Source of the DNA: Gemmatimonadota bacterium
Lineage (GTDB): Bacteria > Gemmatimonadota > Gemmatimonadetes > Longimicrobiales > Gaopeijiaceae
Assembly: GCA_018678395.1 (NCBI GenBank)
Contig: JAHHMJ010000367.1
Coordinates: 1-21,635, forward strand
Direction of reading: 5' to 3'
Length of the DNA: 21,635 bases
Under the pieces are notes generated by a model. It worked only from the letters and a program-made list of their open reading frames with translations, did not search any database and was not told where the DNA came from. The position numbers were made by a program, and so were the translations under genes. Positions 15,903-21,635 of this stretch are shown in pieces; positions within the stretch are counted from its first letter, which is position 1, and every line of letters starts with the position of its first letter.

Positions 15903-16280
15903 TCAGGCCCGGGGAGGGTGGAGCAGAGGTCGGAAGTCGGGCCCGGTCGGGACCCGGGACGGCGGAGTCGTGATCACGACTCCTGGACCCGCCCATGCAG
16001 GAGCGGCGGGGGTCGGCGCGAGGGCATTGCCGTGGGCATGCGTGCAGTGGTCGGAGCCGGTACCGTGCTCATGGTCGGGACCGTGCTCCTCGCCGAATCC
16101 CTCCTGCGCCCCTTCGTGGCCGTGTTCACCGGTGGACTCCACCGCGTGAACCGCCGCTGTCACCGTCGACTCATGATGGACCTCACCGTCGCGCACGAGC
16201 CCGGCCACCGCCTCCAGAGAGGAGGTGGCGAACGACGCCAGCAGGGCGAGAGCCATCAGGGGACGGAGGTTCATCAACAT
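15903..16280 (-). CDS. Small exported His-rich protein (CzcI/CopL-like position)
   Basis: About 125 residues from the ATG at 16280, with another ATG two codons later at 16274; neither has a strong ribosome-binding site. A frame running up to 16460 would place the start inside the mer promoter region and is unlikely. The N-terminus is a good signal peptide (N-L-R-P-L-M-A-L-A-L-L-A-S-F-A-T-S-S-L-E-A). The middle is rich in His, Glu and Asp, with E-H-G-H-E-G and D-H-E-H-G-T-G-S-D-H-C-T-H-A-H-G, a plausible periplasmic metal-binding segment with one Cys. The C-terminus is Pro-rich and ends L-L-H-P-P-R-A. Short His-rich exported proteins often precede czc or cop operons and are thought to buffer or sense metal. 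Being first in this operon fits that role. I do not recognise an exact named family. Confidence 0.7.
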   Translation of the reverse strand: MLMNLRPLMALALLASFATSSLEAVAGLVRDGEVHHESTVTAAVHAVESTGEHGHEGAQEGFGEEHGPDHEHGTGSDHCTHAHGNALAPTPAAPAWAGPGVVITTPPSRVPTGPDFRPLLHPPRA

Positions 16281-16292
16281 CCGGTACGGATG
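16278..16292. repeat. Inverted repeat covering the start codon of the His-rich gene
   Basis: Perfect 6-base arms, CATCCG and CGGATG, separated by GTA. On the minus-strand transcript the 3' arm ends in the AUG at 16280, so the hairpin would sequester that start codon. It also contains GGTACGG (16283-16289), identical to one half-site of the MerR-type operator at 16372-16387. A regulatory role is speculative. Confidence 0.35.
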
Positions 16293-16365
16293 GACGTGAC
16301 GGAAGTTCCCTCCAGCCGGTCGCACCCCGCCGCAGCCGGACCGTGAAGGCCACCCGTTCGGCCCC

Positions 16366-16397
16366 TTGACTCCGTACCCAGGTACGGGCCGTAGATT
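16366..16397 (+). promoter_or_regulatory. MerR-type mer promoter and operator
   Basis: -35 TTGACT at 16366-16371 and -10 TAGATT at 16392-16397, with an over-long 20-base spacer. The spacer holds a perfect inverted repeat, CCGTACC (16372-16378) and GGTACGG (16381-16387), around a 2-base centre. This closely resembles the merT promoter/operator of classical mer operons, where MerR bound to Hg(II) untwists an over-long spacer. The expected transcript start is near 16404, about 57 bases before the chosen merT start. It should drive merT-merP-merA-merR. Confidence 0.85.
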
Positions 16398-16449
16398 GAG
16401 CGCGGAGTCCCGGAGATGGGTGCGGACGCCGCGAGCCGGGTTCGACGAG

Positions 16450-16455
16450 AGGAGG
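16450..16455 (+). promoter_or_regulatory. Ribosome-binding site deciding the merT start
   Basis: AGGAGG, five bases before the GTG at 16461. The in-frame ATG at 16416 lies only about 12 bases after the predicted transcript start, so it would have almost no leader. Confidence 0.65.
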
Positions 16456-16460
16456 AGCAC

Positions 16461-16808
16461 GTGGGGGAGTCGTTCAAAGCCGCTATTCCCGGCGTCGGGG
16501 CCGTTGCCGCCGCGGCTGGATCGGCACTGTGCTGCGCCGGTCCGGTGGTGGCGGTCTCCCTCGGGGTCTCCGGTGCCGGGCTCGCGGCGTTCGAGCCCTT
16601 TCGGCCGTACTTCCTGGCTCTGACGGCGGCAGCCCTGCTGGCCGGCTTCTGGCTTGTCGATCGAGAGGAGAGGGCAGTGTGTGAGCCCGACAAGCCCTGC
16701 GCGGACCCGCGGGTGCGCAGGCGAATGAAGGTGTTCCTCTGGATCGCCACGACCGTCGCGGTGGGTCTCGCGAGCTTTCCGAGTTGGCAGGGTCTCGTTC
16801 TCGATTGA
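16461..16808 (+). CDS. merT: Mercuric ion transport protein MerT
   Basis: 115 residues from the GTG at 16461. Inner-membrane protein that takes Hg(II) from the periplasmic carrier and passes it into the cytoplasm for reduction. The first span has G-S-A-L-C24-C25-A-G-P, the paired cysteines of MerT, and the cytoplasmic loop has C74-E-P-D-K-P-C80. Classical MerT is 116 residues with Cys at 24, 25, 76 and 82, so the chosen start reproduces the family numbering. L-G-V-S-G-A and E-P-F-R-P-Y-F are also typical, and a third span closes the protein. The in-frame ATG at 16416 would add 15 charged residues with no family counterpart. It is first in the mer operon behind the MerR-type promoter, 11 bp before merP. 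Confidence 0.93.
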   Translation: MGESFKAAIPGVGAVAAAAGSALCCAGPVVAVSLGVSGAGLAAFEPFRPYFLALTAAALLAGFWLVDREERAVCEPDKPCADPRVRRRMKVFLWIATTVAVGLASFPSWQGLVLD

Positions 16809-16819
16809 AGGAGAGGCGA

Positions 16820-17212
16820 ATGGGCAGAAAGGAGTGGGCGGCGATCGCGATCGTCATCGGCGGCGGAATCCTGTTGCAGATTCCGGGACACGACGCCATG
16901 GAGGTGAAACGGGTCGGTGTGGAGGCCCCGAGGGAACCCGCGATGGAAGGGTTGAATCCCGGGCTCCAGCGCGTGGAACTCCATGTCACGGGCATGACCT
17001 GAGACGGTTGTGCCACATCGGCCCGTGTGGCCGTGGAGCGAATAGCGGGAGTTCAGGACGCCGCGTTCTCGTATGAACGGGGTGAGGGGCTCGTCACCTA
17101 CGATCCCGATAGCACTTCTGCGGAAGCGATCATCGCGGAGCTGGCCAGGATGACCGGGTATGTGGCAACCGTGCGTGAGGGCTCGACCTCCTCCCGCCAG
17201 GAGCACGAATGA
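16820..17212 (+). CDS. merP: MerP-like mercury-binding HMA protein with in-frame TGA (predicted selenoprotein)
   Basis: 130 codons plus stop if the in-frame TGA at 17000-17002 (codon 61) is read as selenocysteine. Residues 4-21 form a hydrophobic signal or membrane anchor, followed by a linker of about 30 residues and then one HMA domain: V-E-L-H-V-T-G-M-T-U61-D-G-C64-A-T-S-A-R-V-A-V-E-R, continuing to G-Y-V-A-T-V. MerP normally has GMTCxxC, so the TGA falls exactly on the first Hg(II)-binding Cys while the second Cys and the rest of the fold are intact. AAGGAG at 16808-16813 supports the ATG. The final TGA overlaps the merA start as ATGA, which fits translation reaching this point. It should hand Hg(II) to MerT. 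The alternative is a nonsense mutation or sequence error turning a TGT/TGC into TGA; downstream restart at GTG 17027 is possible but would split the metal site. Confidence 0.82.
17004..17034 (+). promoter_or_regulatory. Candidate bacterial SECIS stem-loop after the merP TGA
   Basis: Lower stem ACGG (17004-17007) with CCGT (17031-17034), a 5-base bulge on the 5' side, upper stem CCACAT (17013-17018) with GTGTGG (17025-17030, one G-U pair), and a 6-base loop CGGCCC (17019-17024). The loop begins 16 bases after the TGA and has a G among its first two bases, which fits the published geometry of bacterial SECIS elements. Pairing was done by eye without energy calculation, and GC-rich DNA folds readily. 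Confidence 0.6.
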
Positions 17213-18672
17213 GGGGCATGACCGACGACCGGAGTGAAGACGACATGACGACCAGACCCCTGTCTCTCGGCGATGCCGACTTCGACTTCGTCGTGATCGG
17301 TGGCGGATCGGCGGGGTTCGCCGCTGCGATCCGTGCGGTCGAGCGGGGCGCCTCGGTGGTGATGGTGAACGCGGGTACGATCGGCGGGACCTGCGTGAAC
17401 GTGGGGTGCGTGCCGTCGAAGACGCTGATTCGAGCGGCCGAGGCGAGACACGGTGCCGTCGCGCATTCCTTCGACGGCATCGAGCGCCGGCCGCTCACGG
17501 TCGATTGGCCCGCCGTACGTGGGGGTAAGAACGATCTTGTGGCCGCGCTCCGAACAGCCAAGTACGAGGACGTGCTCGCGGCCTACCCCGAGATCAGCTT
17601 CGTTTCGGCTCGTGCCACGCTGGCCGAGGGTGGACGGGTCGAACTCGACAACGGAGCCTCCATCAGGGGCGGTCGCTTGATCGTAGCCACGGGTTCGTCT
17701 CCCTGGGTACCGCCGATTCCCGGACTTGCCGAGGCGGGGTTCCTGGACAGCACGGCCCTCCTGGACATCGAAGCGCTACCGGCCTCGCTCGCCGTTCTGG
17801 GAGCGGGCCCGGTCGGGCTGGAGCTCGCACAGGCGTACGCGAGGTTGGGCGTCGAAGTGACCGTACTGGCGAGGTCGCGCGTGCTGTCGGATCTGGATCC
17901 AGAGGTGGGCGCGGACGTCGCGCGCCATCTGGTGGAGGAGGGCCTCGTCCTGCGGGAGCAGGTGCGTGTCGAGCGCGTGGTGCGAGGCGCAGGAAACCGG
18001 GATCTCCATGTCACGGGCGAGGACGGCACGTCGGTCATCCATCGCGTGGAGGCCATCCTCGTGGCGACCGGGCGGCGCGCGAACACCGCTGGGCTGGGCC
18101 TCGAGGCGCTCGGTGTCGAACTGGGAGCGAAGGGCGAGATCCGGGTCGATGCCAGTCAGCGCACGACGACCCCCGACGTGTTTGCGGCCGGCGACGTCAC
18201 GGGCGGCCCCATGCATGTCTACGTGGCCGCGCAGGCCGGGAAGGTGGCGGTGGACGCAGCGTTGGGCGACGAAGCTCGGCTGGACCTGTCCGTCTTGCCC
18301 GAGGTTGTCTTCACCGATCCGGCCGTAGCGACCGTGGGGCTCACCGAGCTGGACGCCAGGGGGCGCGGGCACGCTGTTCGCACCTCGACACTGCCTCTCG
18401 AACATATTCCGCGAGCGCTTGCCGCGCGGGACACACGTGGATTCATCAAGCTCGTGGTCGACGGGGTCACCGGCCGGGTTCTCGGCGCCCACATCGTCGC
18501 GCCCGAGGCGGGCGAGATGATCATGGAGCCCGCACTCGCCATCCGATTCGGCCTGACCACCGATGACCTGACGTCGACGCACCACCCGTACCTCACCCAC
18601 GCCGAGGGGATCAAGCTCGCCGCCCTGGCCCTCGACAAGGACGTCGCGAAGCTCTCCTGCTGCGCGGTATAG
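17209..18672 (+). CDS. merA: Mercuric reductase MerA (core form without N-terminal HMA domain)
   Basis: 487 residues. Cytoplasmic flavoprotein that uses NADPH to reduce Hg(II) to volatile Hg(0). N-terminal FAD-binding V-V-I-G-G-G-S-A-G-F-A-A is followed by the redox-active disulfide G-G-T-C62-V-N-V-G-C67-V-P-S-K. The NAD(P)H fold is G-A-G-P-V-G-L-E-L-A-Q-A-Y, and the second FAD motif is T-T-P-D-V-F-A-A-G-D-V. The dimer domain has H-H-P-Y-L-T-H-A-E-G and the C-terminal vicinal pair L-S-C484-C485-A-V that delivers Hg(II) to the active site, which separates MerA from lipoamide dehydrogenase. The NmerA HMA domain found in Tn501 MerA is missing. The ATG at 17209 overlaps the merP stop and has AGGAG five bases upstream; an ATG at 17218 is a possible alternative. 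Confidence 0.96.
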   Translation: MRGMTDDRSEDDMTTRPLSLGDADFDFVVIGGGSAGFAAAIRAVERGASVVMVNAGTIGGTCVNVGCVPSKTLIRAAEARHGAVAHSFDGIERRPLTVDWPAVRGGKNDLVAALRTAKYEDVLAAYPEISFVSARATLAEGGRVELDNGASIRGGRLIVATGSSPWVPPIPGLAEAGFLDSTALLDIEALPASLAVLGAGPVGLELAQAYARLGVEVTVLARSRVLSDLDPEVGADVARHLVEEGLVLREQVRVERVVRGAGNRDLHVTGEDGTSVIHRVEAILVATGRRANTAGLGLEALGVELGAKGEIRVDASQRTTTPDVFAAGDVTGGPMHVYVAAQAGKVAVDAALGDEARLDLSVLPEVVFTDPAVATVGLTELDARGRGHAVRTSTLPLEHIPRALAARDTRGFIKLVVDGVTGRVLGAHIVAPEAGEMIMEPALAIRFGLTTDDLTSTHHPYLTHAEGIKLAALALDKDVAKLSCCAV

Positions 18673-18690
18673 GATGAGCATGACCGCCCC

Positions 18691-19104
18691 ATGACTGCAG
18701 AGCCTCTCTTGACGATCGGACAGCTCGCCGAGCGGACGGGGTTCGGCGTAGGCGTGGAGACCATACGGTACTATGAGCGCAAGGGGCTTCTGGACGAACC
18801 ACCCCGAACACCGGCCGGCTACCGGCAATACCCACCCGGGACGGTCGACCGGCTCCGGTTCGTTCGACGCGCCCAGGCGCTCGGTTTCACGCTCGACGAG
18901 ATCGGCGATCTGCTGGAACTCCGGGTGGATGAGGTCGCGGCGTGCCCGAGCGTCGAGGAGAGCGCTCGGACGAAGCTGGAGCTCGTCGAATCGAAGATCC
19001 GCGAGCTGCGTCGAATCCGGCGCTCGCTGGAACACCTGCTGAGGGCCTGCCGGGCGCGTGAGGCCACGAGCGAATGCCCGATTCTGGAGGCACTGGGGGA
19101 GTAG
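18691..19104 (+). CDS. merR: Mercury-responsive MerR regulator
   Basis: 137 residues. N-terminal winged helix-turn-helix (L-T-I-G-Q-L-A-E-R-T-G, then V-E-T-I-R-Y-Y-E-R-K-G-L-L and G-Y-R-Q-Y), then the dimerisation helix and the Hg-binding C-terminus. Cysteines C85, C120 and C129 have the same spacing (35 and 9) as C82, C117 and C126 of Tn501 MerR, and R-A-C-R-A-R and S-E-C-P-I-L-E-A-L match the family. It should bind the inverted repeat at 16372-16387, repressing without Hg(II) and activating with it. Unlike Tn501, merR is not divergent but last in the same direction as merTPA, 18 bp after merA, so it probably shares their transcript. No strong ribosome-binding site is seen before the ATG. 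Confidence 0.95.
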   Translation: MTAEPLLTIGQLAERTGFGVGVETIRYYERKGLLDEPPRTPAGYRQYPPGTVDRLRFVRRAQALGFTLDEIGDLLELRVDEVAACPSVEESARTKLELVESKIRELRRIRRSLEHLLRACRAREATSECPILEALGE

Positions 19105-19115
19105 TCGACCACCCC

Positions 19116-20564
19116 CTATCGCTTCCGATTCGCCAGTCGCCATCCAGACACCACCATCGCCAGGGCGACGAGTTGGAGGGCGGTCAGCAGGATCGTGTCG
19201 AAAACGGCATTGCCGGTGAATCCGAACGTGTGGTAGACCAGGAAGGGCCCGAACGCGCGCCAGATCGCCGGGCGGCGCTGGATGACCTCGCCGGTGTGTT
19301 GCGAGACGTGGACGTCGCTGTCGTCCGGGTCCGAGGCGCGGAAGCGGAAGGTGGGAATGCGTGCATTCCAGTCCATCCAGTACTCCTCCGACTCCACCCT
19401 GTCCCGCAGCTCCGCACCCCGCACGACCGCTCCGGCGGCTGCCGCCGCCAACTCCGGTGTAAGGCGGGTCAAGGGGGAGCCGGTGGCGACGTCGAGGACG
19501 ACGGGGAGGCTGTCGCGAGCCGAGTAGATCAGTGCGAATCGCCGGCCCTCGATCGCTCGCCACTCGAACCTCTGGACCGGCGGCGCCGCATCTGCCGGGG
19601 CTCCTGCTGTACCACGCCGCCCGGCGAGCACCTCGGCACTCGGGAGGACTTCGGTCGTCTGGATCCCACCCGTCCAGTCGGTCTGAAACGACCCCTGACC
19701 GCGGAACCGGGGCTCGATGAGGCCGAGATTGAACCAGAGGTAGCCTCCCACCAGCATCTGCGTGCCGAGAACCAGAGCGGCCAGCGGCGCGAGGCGCCCA
19801 TGGATTCGTCGGGCGGGTCGCACGTTGGAGTTCCAGCGTCGGCGCCGATCGCGGCGGTCCCACCAGAGGGCGCCTCCGAGGACGATCAGCGTCAGGGTGA
19901 GGCCGACGAGGGTGAACAGGATCGCCGTGAAGACACGCACCGAGCTTCCCCACTGCCAGACGTGAACGCCTCGGTACACGCGTTCGAACCAGGCGGCCAT
20001 CGGGTCGGTGCGGCGCAGGACCCGCCCCGACGCCCGGGACAGGACGAGTGTGCTCTCCTGGTCACCGGCGACGGAGACCTCGACGGCGGCGACCTCGTCC
20101 ACCTGGTAGTAGCGGTTGAACTCCTGGTGCGGCTGGAGCGAGACGGCGTGTGAGCCCGCCAACTCGTCGTCGGCGACCCGCAGCAGGATGGAGTCGGGCA
20201 GGGGATCGAGCCTCTCGCCGCTCCGCGCATCGTAGACCGATTCGAGGTCGAACGGCCCGGGCTTCACGACGTACGCCGGGACGCCCCCGATCGGCTCCAG
20301 TCGAAGCCAGTAGATGCGGTTGATTCCCTCTGCCCGGAGCGAACGCAACACGCTGTCGGGCGGGATCAGATCGGCCGACGAGAGGGGCAGTCCCGCGGAG
20401 TGACTTCGCGTCAGCTCGTAGTCGCCCTGGAGTCCCTCGGGGAGCGCCAGCCCGACGCCGTGGAGTACGAACGACGAGGCGATCCAGGCCAGGATCGGCA
20501 CGGTGGCCAGAAGCCCGAGCCAACGGTGTATCCGGGAGACTCGCAGGCGGGCGGAGGGGCGCAT
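19116..20564 (-). CDS. PepSY-TM-type membrane protein
   Basis: 482 residues. Four membrane spans, at about 14-36, 214-237, 258-280 and 448-472, with large extracytoplasmic regions between spans 1-2 and 3-4. This layout, with the N-terminal R-I-H-R-W-L-G and a mid-protein R-G-V-H-V-W-Q-W plus A-R-R-I-H-G-R-L-A-P-L, matches PepSY-associated transmembrane proteins. Some of these act in iron or copper uptake as ferric/siderophore reductases with haem bound by conserved His; the His residues beside the spans here, including Y-H-T-F-G-F-T-G-N, would fit that. PepSY-like extracytoplasmic parts include D-S-D-V-H-V-S-Q-H-T-G-E-V. The start has CCGGAG eight bases upstream. It converges on merR with an 11-bp gap and lies 30 bp downstream of the methyltransferase. 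The precise function is unknown. Confidence 0.8.
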   Translation of the reverse strand: MRPSARLRVSRIHRWLGLLATVPILAWIASSFVLHGVGLALPEGLQGDYELTRSHSAGLPLSSADLIPPDSVLRSLRAEGINRIYWLRLEPIGGVPAYVVKPGPFDLESVYDARSGERLDPLPDSILLRVADDELAGSHAVSLQPHQEFNRYYQVDEVAAVEVSVAGDQESTLVLSRASGRVLRRTDPMAAWFERVYRGVHVWQWGSSVRVFTAILFTLVGLTLTLIVLGGALWWDRRDRRRRWNSNVRPARRIHGRLAPLAALVLGTQMLVGGYLWFNLGLIEPRFRGQGSFQTDWTGGIQTTEVLPSAEVLAGRRGTAGAPADAAPPVQRFEWRAIEGRRFALIYSARDSLPVVLDVATGSPLTRLTPELAAAAAGAVVRGAELRDRVESEEYWMDWNARIPTFRFRASDPDDSDVHVSQHTGEVIQRRPAIWRAFGPFLVYHTFGFTGNAVFDTILLTALQLVALAMVVSGWRLANRKR

Positions 20565-20594
20565 GGGGAGGGCTCCGGAGGGGGGCGTCGCGGT

Positions 20595-21272
20595 TCATGG
20601 TCGCGGGCGGGGCTCACCTACCGAGAGATAGATGGCCCCGGCGTAGTACTCCCGGAAGTCGACGAGCGCCAGATGCGTGGCGACCGACTCCCACGGGCGC
20701 CGCTCGCCGAGATCGAGCGTCACCGCAAAGGGCCGGTTCAGCCAGGCCGCGAACCGTACGAGCGGCTCCGGCCAACCGTCGGGGCGCTTGAGGTCGAGGA
20801 TCACCAGGCGTCCGCGCTGCGGAAGCACCCGGGCCACGTCGGCGATGACCTGGTCGAACGCGGGCGAGAGGGTGAGGGCGAAGGTCGACAGCACCGCGTC
20901 TACGCCCTCGGGAACGTCGTACTCGGCGACGTCGGATCGCACCAACTCCACATTCGACCAGCCCAGACGCTCGGTCCGCTTCCGGGCCCCCTCCAGCATC
21001 TCTTCGGTGAGATCGACCCCGATGATGCGGCCCGCGGGTCCCACCCGCTCCTGGAGCAAAGGGAAGTTCAAGCCCGTGCCACAGCCGAGGTCGAGCACGG
21101 TGGATCCATGTCGGAGACCGAGCGCATCGACCGCGGCACGTCGGTACCGGTCCATTCGGGCTCCGAGGAGCGGGAAGAGCCGAACGGCGCGATCGTACCG
21201 GCGTGCGGTTCGTGCGTAGATCTCCCTGACCTCGTCGACCGTGAACACAGCTGAGTTCCGGGCTTCCCTCAC
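20595..21272 (-). CDS. Class I SAM-dependent methyltransferase
   Basis: 225 residues from the GTG at 21272, which overlaps the YHS gene stop as GTGA. SAM-binding motif I is V-L-D-L-G-C-G-T-G-L-N-F-P (about residues 59-71), followed by I-I-G-V-D-L-T-E-E-M-L, the acidic residue of motif II, then V-E-L-V-R-S-D-V-A-E-Y and a post-motif L-P-Q-R-G-R-L-V-I-L-D-L-K. The order resembles UbiE-type methyltransferases. There are few cysteines, so it does not look like arsenite methyltransferase ArsM. The substrate cannot be told from sequence. It is coupled to a YHS-domain gene and followed by a PepSY-TM gene, suggesting metal- or envelope-related work, but this is only context. Confidence 0.88.
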   Translation of the reverse strand: MREARNSAVFTVDEVREIYARTARRYDRAVRLFPLLGARMDRYRRAAVDALGLRHGSTVLDLGCGTGLNFPLLQERVGPAGRIIGVDLTEEMLEGARKRTERLGWSNVELVRSDVAEYDVPEGVDAVLSTFALTLSPAFDQVIADVARVLPQRGRLVILDLKRPDGWPEPLVRFAAWLNRPFAVTLDLGERRPWESVATHLALVDFREYYAGAIYLSVGEPRPRP

Positions 21273-21460
21273 GCGGCGGACGGTCCGCCTTCATCGCCTT
21301 CGTCGGAATCGTCCACCGCCACGTACCATTCGGGGTGTTCCAGGAACTTCTGCTTGCAGCGGGCGGCGCAGAAGTAGTACCGCTTGCCCTGGAACAGGCA
21401 CGAGGCGGCGGCCTCGTCCGTGTCGATGGTCATTCCACAGACTTCGTCGTGAACCTTCAC
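21269..21460 (-). CDS. YHS-domain small metal-binding protein
   Basis: 63 residues from the GTG at 21460, which has AGGAGG (21466-21471) five bases upstream. It carries a YHS domain: V-C-G-M-T-I at the start, then A-S-C-L-F-Q-G-K-R-Y-Y-F-C-A-A-R-C-K-Q-K-F-L-E-H-P-E-W-Y. Cysteines in C-G-M and F-C-x-x-x-C are the usual putative metal ligands; the domain also occurs in copper ATPases and heavy-metal gene clusters. The tail is acidic (D-D-S-D-E-G-D-E). It is probably cytoplasmic, a metal chaperone or buffer by inference. The stop overlaps the methyltransferase start. Confidence 0.85.
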   Translation of the reverse strand: MKVHDEVCGMTIDTDEAAASCLFQGKRYYFCAARCKQKFLEHPEWYVAVDDSDEGDEGGPSAA

Positions 21461-21494
21461 GGTGTCCTCCTGTGCGGCATTCGCGTGACCTGTC

Positions 21495-21635
21495 TCACCC
21501 TCGGGAGCGCCGAAGGGACTCCATCCGGGCTTCGAACTCCTGGTCGTCGATCTCCCCGCGGGCGAACCGCTCCCGGAGCGCTTCCTCGGCGCGTTCGCGG
21601 TCGCGCTGTCGACGGCGCGTCTCGGACCGATCGGC
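21495..21635 (-). CDS. SHOCT-domain protein, C-terminal end (truncated by window end)
   Basis: 46 residues plus a TGA stop, open to the window edge. The end reads A-L-R-E-R-F-A-R-G-E-I-D-D-Q-E-F-E-A-R-M, the short C-terminal (SHOCT) motif, preceded by an Arg/Glu-rich stretch. In such proteins the motif usually follows one or two N-terminal membrane spans, which would lie outside. It is upstream of the YHS gene with a 34-bp gap, so probably in the same transcript. Function unknown. Confidence 0.7.
   Translation of the reverse strand, partial: ADRSETRRRQRDRERAEEALRERFARGEIDDQEFEARMESLRRSRG

Noticed and set aside
16416..16460. ATG at 16416 as the merT start
   Set aside because: It lies about 12 bases from the predicted transcript start and adds residues with no family counterpart. 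The GTG at 16461 has AGGAGG and restores Cys24/Cys25 numbering.
17000..17002. General reassignment of TGA as a sense codon in this organism
   Set aside because: Most genes in the window end normally in TGA, including both TolC-like genes, both RND pumps, merT, the YHS gene and the ATPase, with family-typical lengths.
16820..17212. merP as a simple pseudogene
   Set aside because: Not excluded, but disfavoured: the only defect is a TGA exactly at a catalytic-type Cys, the frame and ATGA junction with merA are intact, and a SECIS-like hairpin follows. Kept as the main alternative.
17776..19953. Very long open frame on the minus strand (over 700 codons)
   Set aside because: It runs antisense to merA and merR and out of frame with the PepSY-TM gene, has Arg/Pro/Gly-rich low-complexity composition and no domain. 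High GC lowers stop frequency.
20595..21272. Arsenite methyltransferase ArsM or a mercury-specific enzyme
   Set aside because: The conserved cysteines of ArsM are missing and no MerB-like features are present; only a general class I methyltransferase can be supported.

Overview
The window is GC-rich (about two-thirds G+C by eye) and comes from a Gram-negative bacterium. It encodes two complete or near-complete RND efflux sets with TolC-type outer-membrane proteins and lipoprotein adaptors, plus periplasmic metal-binding proteins. The lineage cannot be fixed from sequence reading alone. The style (high GC, frequent GTG starts, ATGA/GTGA overlaps, a short His-rich exported protein ahead of a czc-like operon) reminds me of Gemmatimonadota, but that is a low-confidence guess. 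Almost everything here is metal handling, so this looks like a heavy-metal resistance island.

Layout. (1) 1-4986, plus strand: the 3' half of a TolC-like gene, a CzcB/CusB-type lipoprotein adaptor and a CzcA-type RND pump, joined by overlapping stop/start codons. (2) 5002-16280, minus strand, read right to left: a His-rich exported protein, TolC-like protein, adaptor, a second and different heavy-metal RND pump, a PII-like signalling protein, a P1B-4 metal ATPase, a STAS/SpoIIAA-like protein, a Na+/Ca2+-exchanger-family antiporter, and an HMA-CDF fusion. Apart from one 177-bp gap these are tightly packed, so it is probably one long metal-efflux operon. (3) 16366-19104, plus strand: a mercury-resistance operon, merT-merP-merA-merR, behind a textbook MerR-type promoter. 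(4) 19116-21635, minus strand: a partial SHOCT-domain protein, a YHS-domain protein, a class I methyltransferase and a PepSY-TM protein.

The most interesting feature is merP. Its heavy-metal-binding motif, normally GMTCxxC, reads G-M-T-(TGA)-D-G-C: an in-frame TGA replaces exactly the first metal-binding cysteine. The frame then continues through a complete HMA domain to a stop that overlaps the merA start as ATGA. A stem-loop just after the TGA has the geometry expected of a bacterial SECIS element. TGA is an ordinary stop codon elsewhere in the window, so the best explanation is a selenocysteine-containing mercury-binding protein. A nonsense mutation or a base error remains the alternative. 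I cannot tell from here whether this form has been described before.

Proposed joint function: Hg(II) is captured by the Sec/Cys pair of MerP, passed to MerT for import, and reduced to Hg(0) by a MerA that lacks its own N-terminal HMA domain, all under MerR control. The neighbouring operons expel divalent (Zn/Cd/Co-type) cations from the cytoplasm (P-ATPase, CDF, exchanger) and periplasm (RND tripartite pumps), with PII-like and STAS proteins as possible sensors or modulators.
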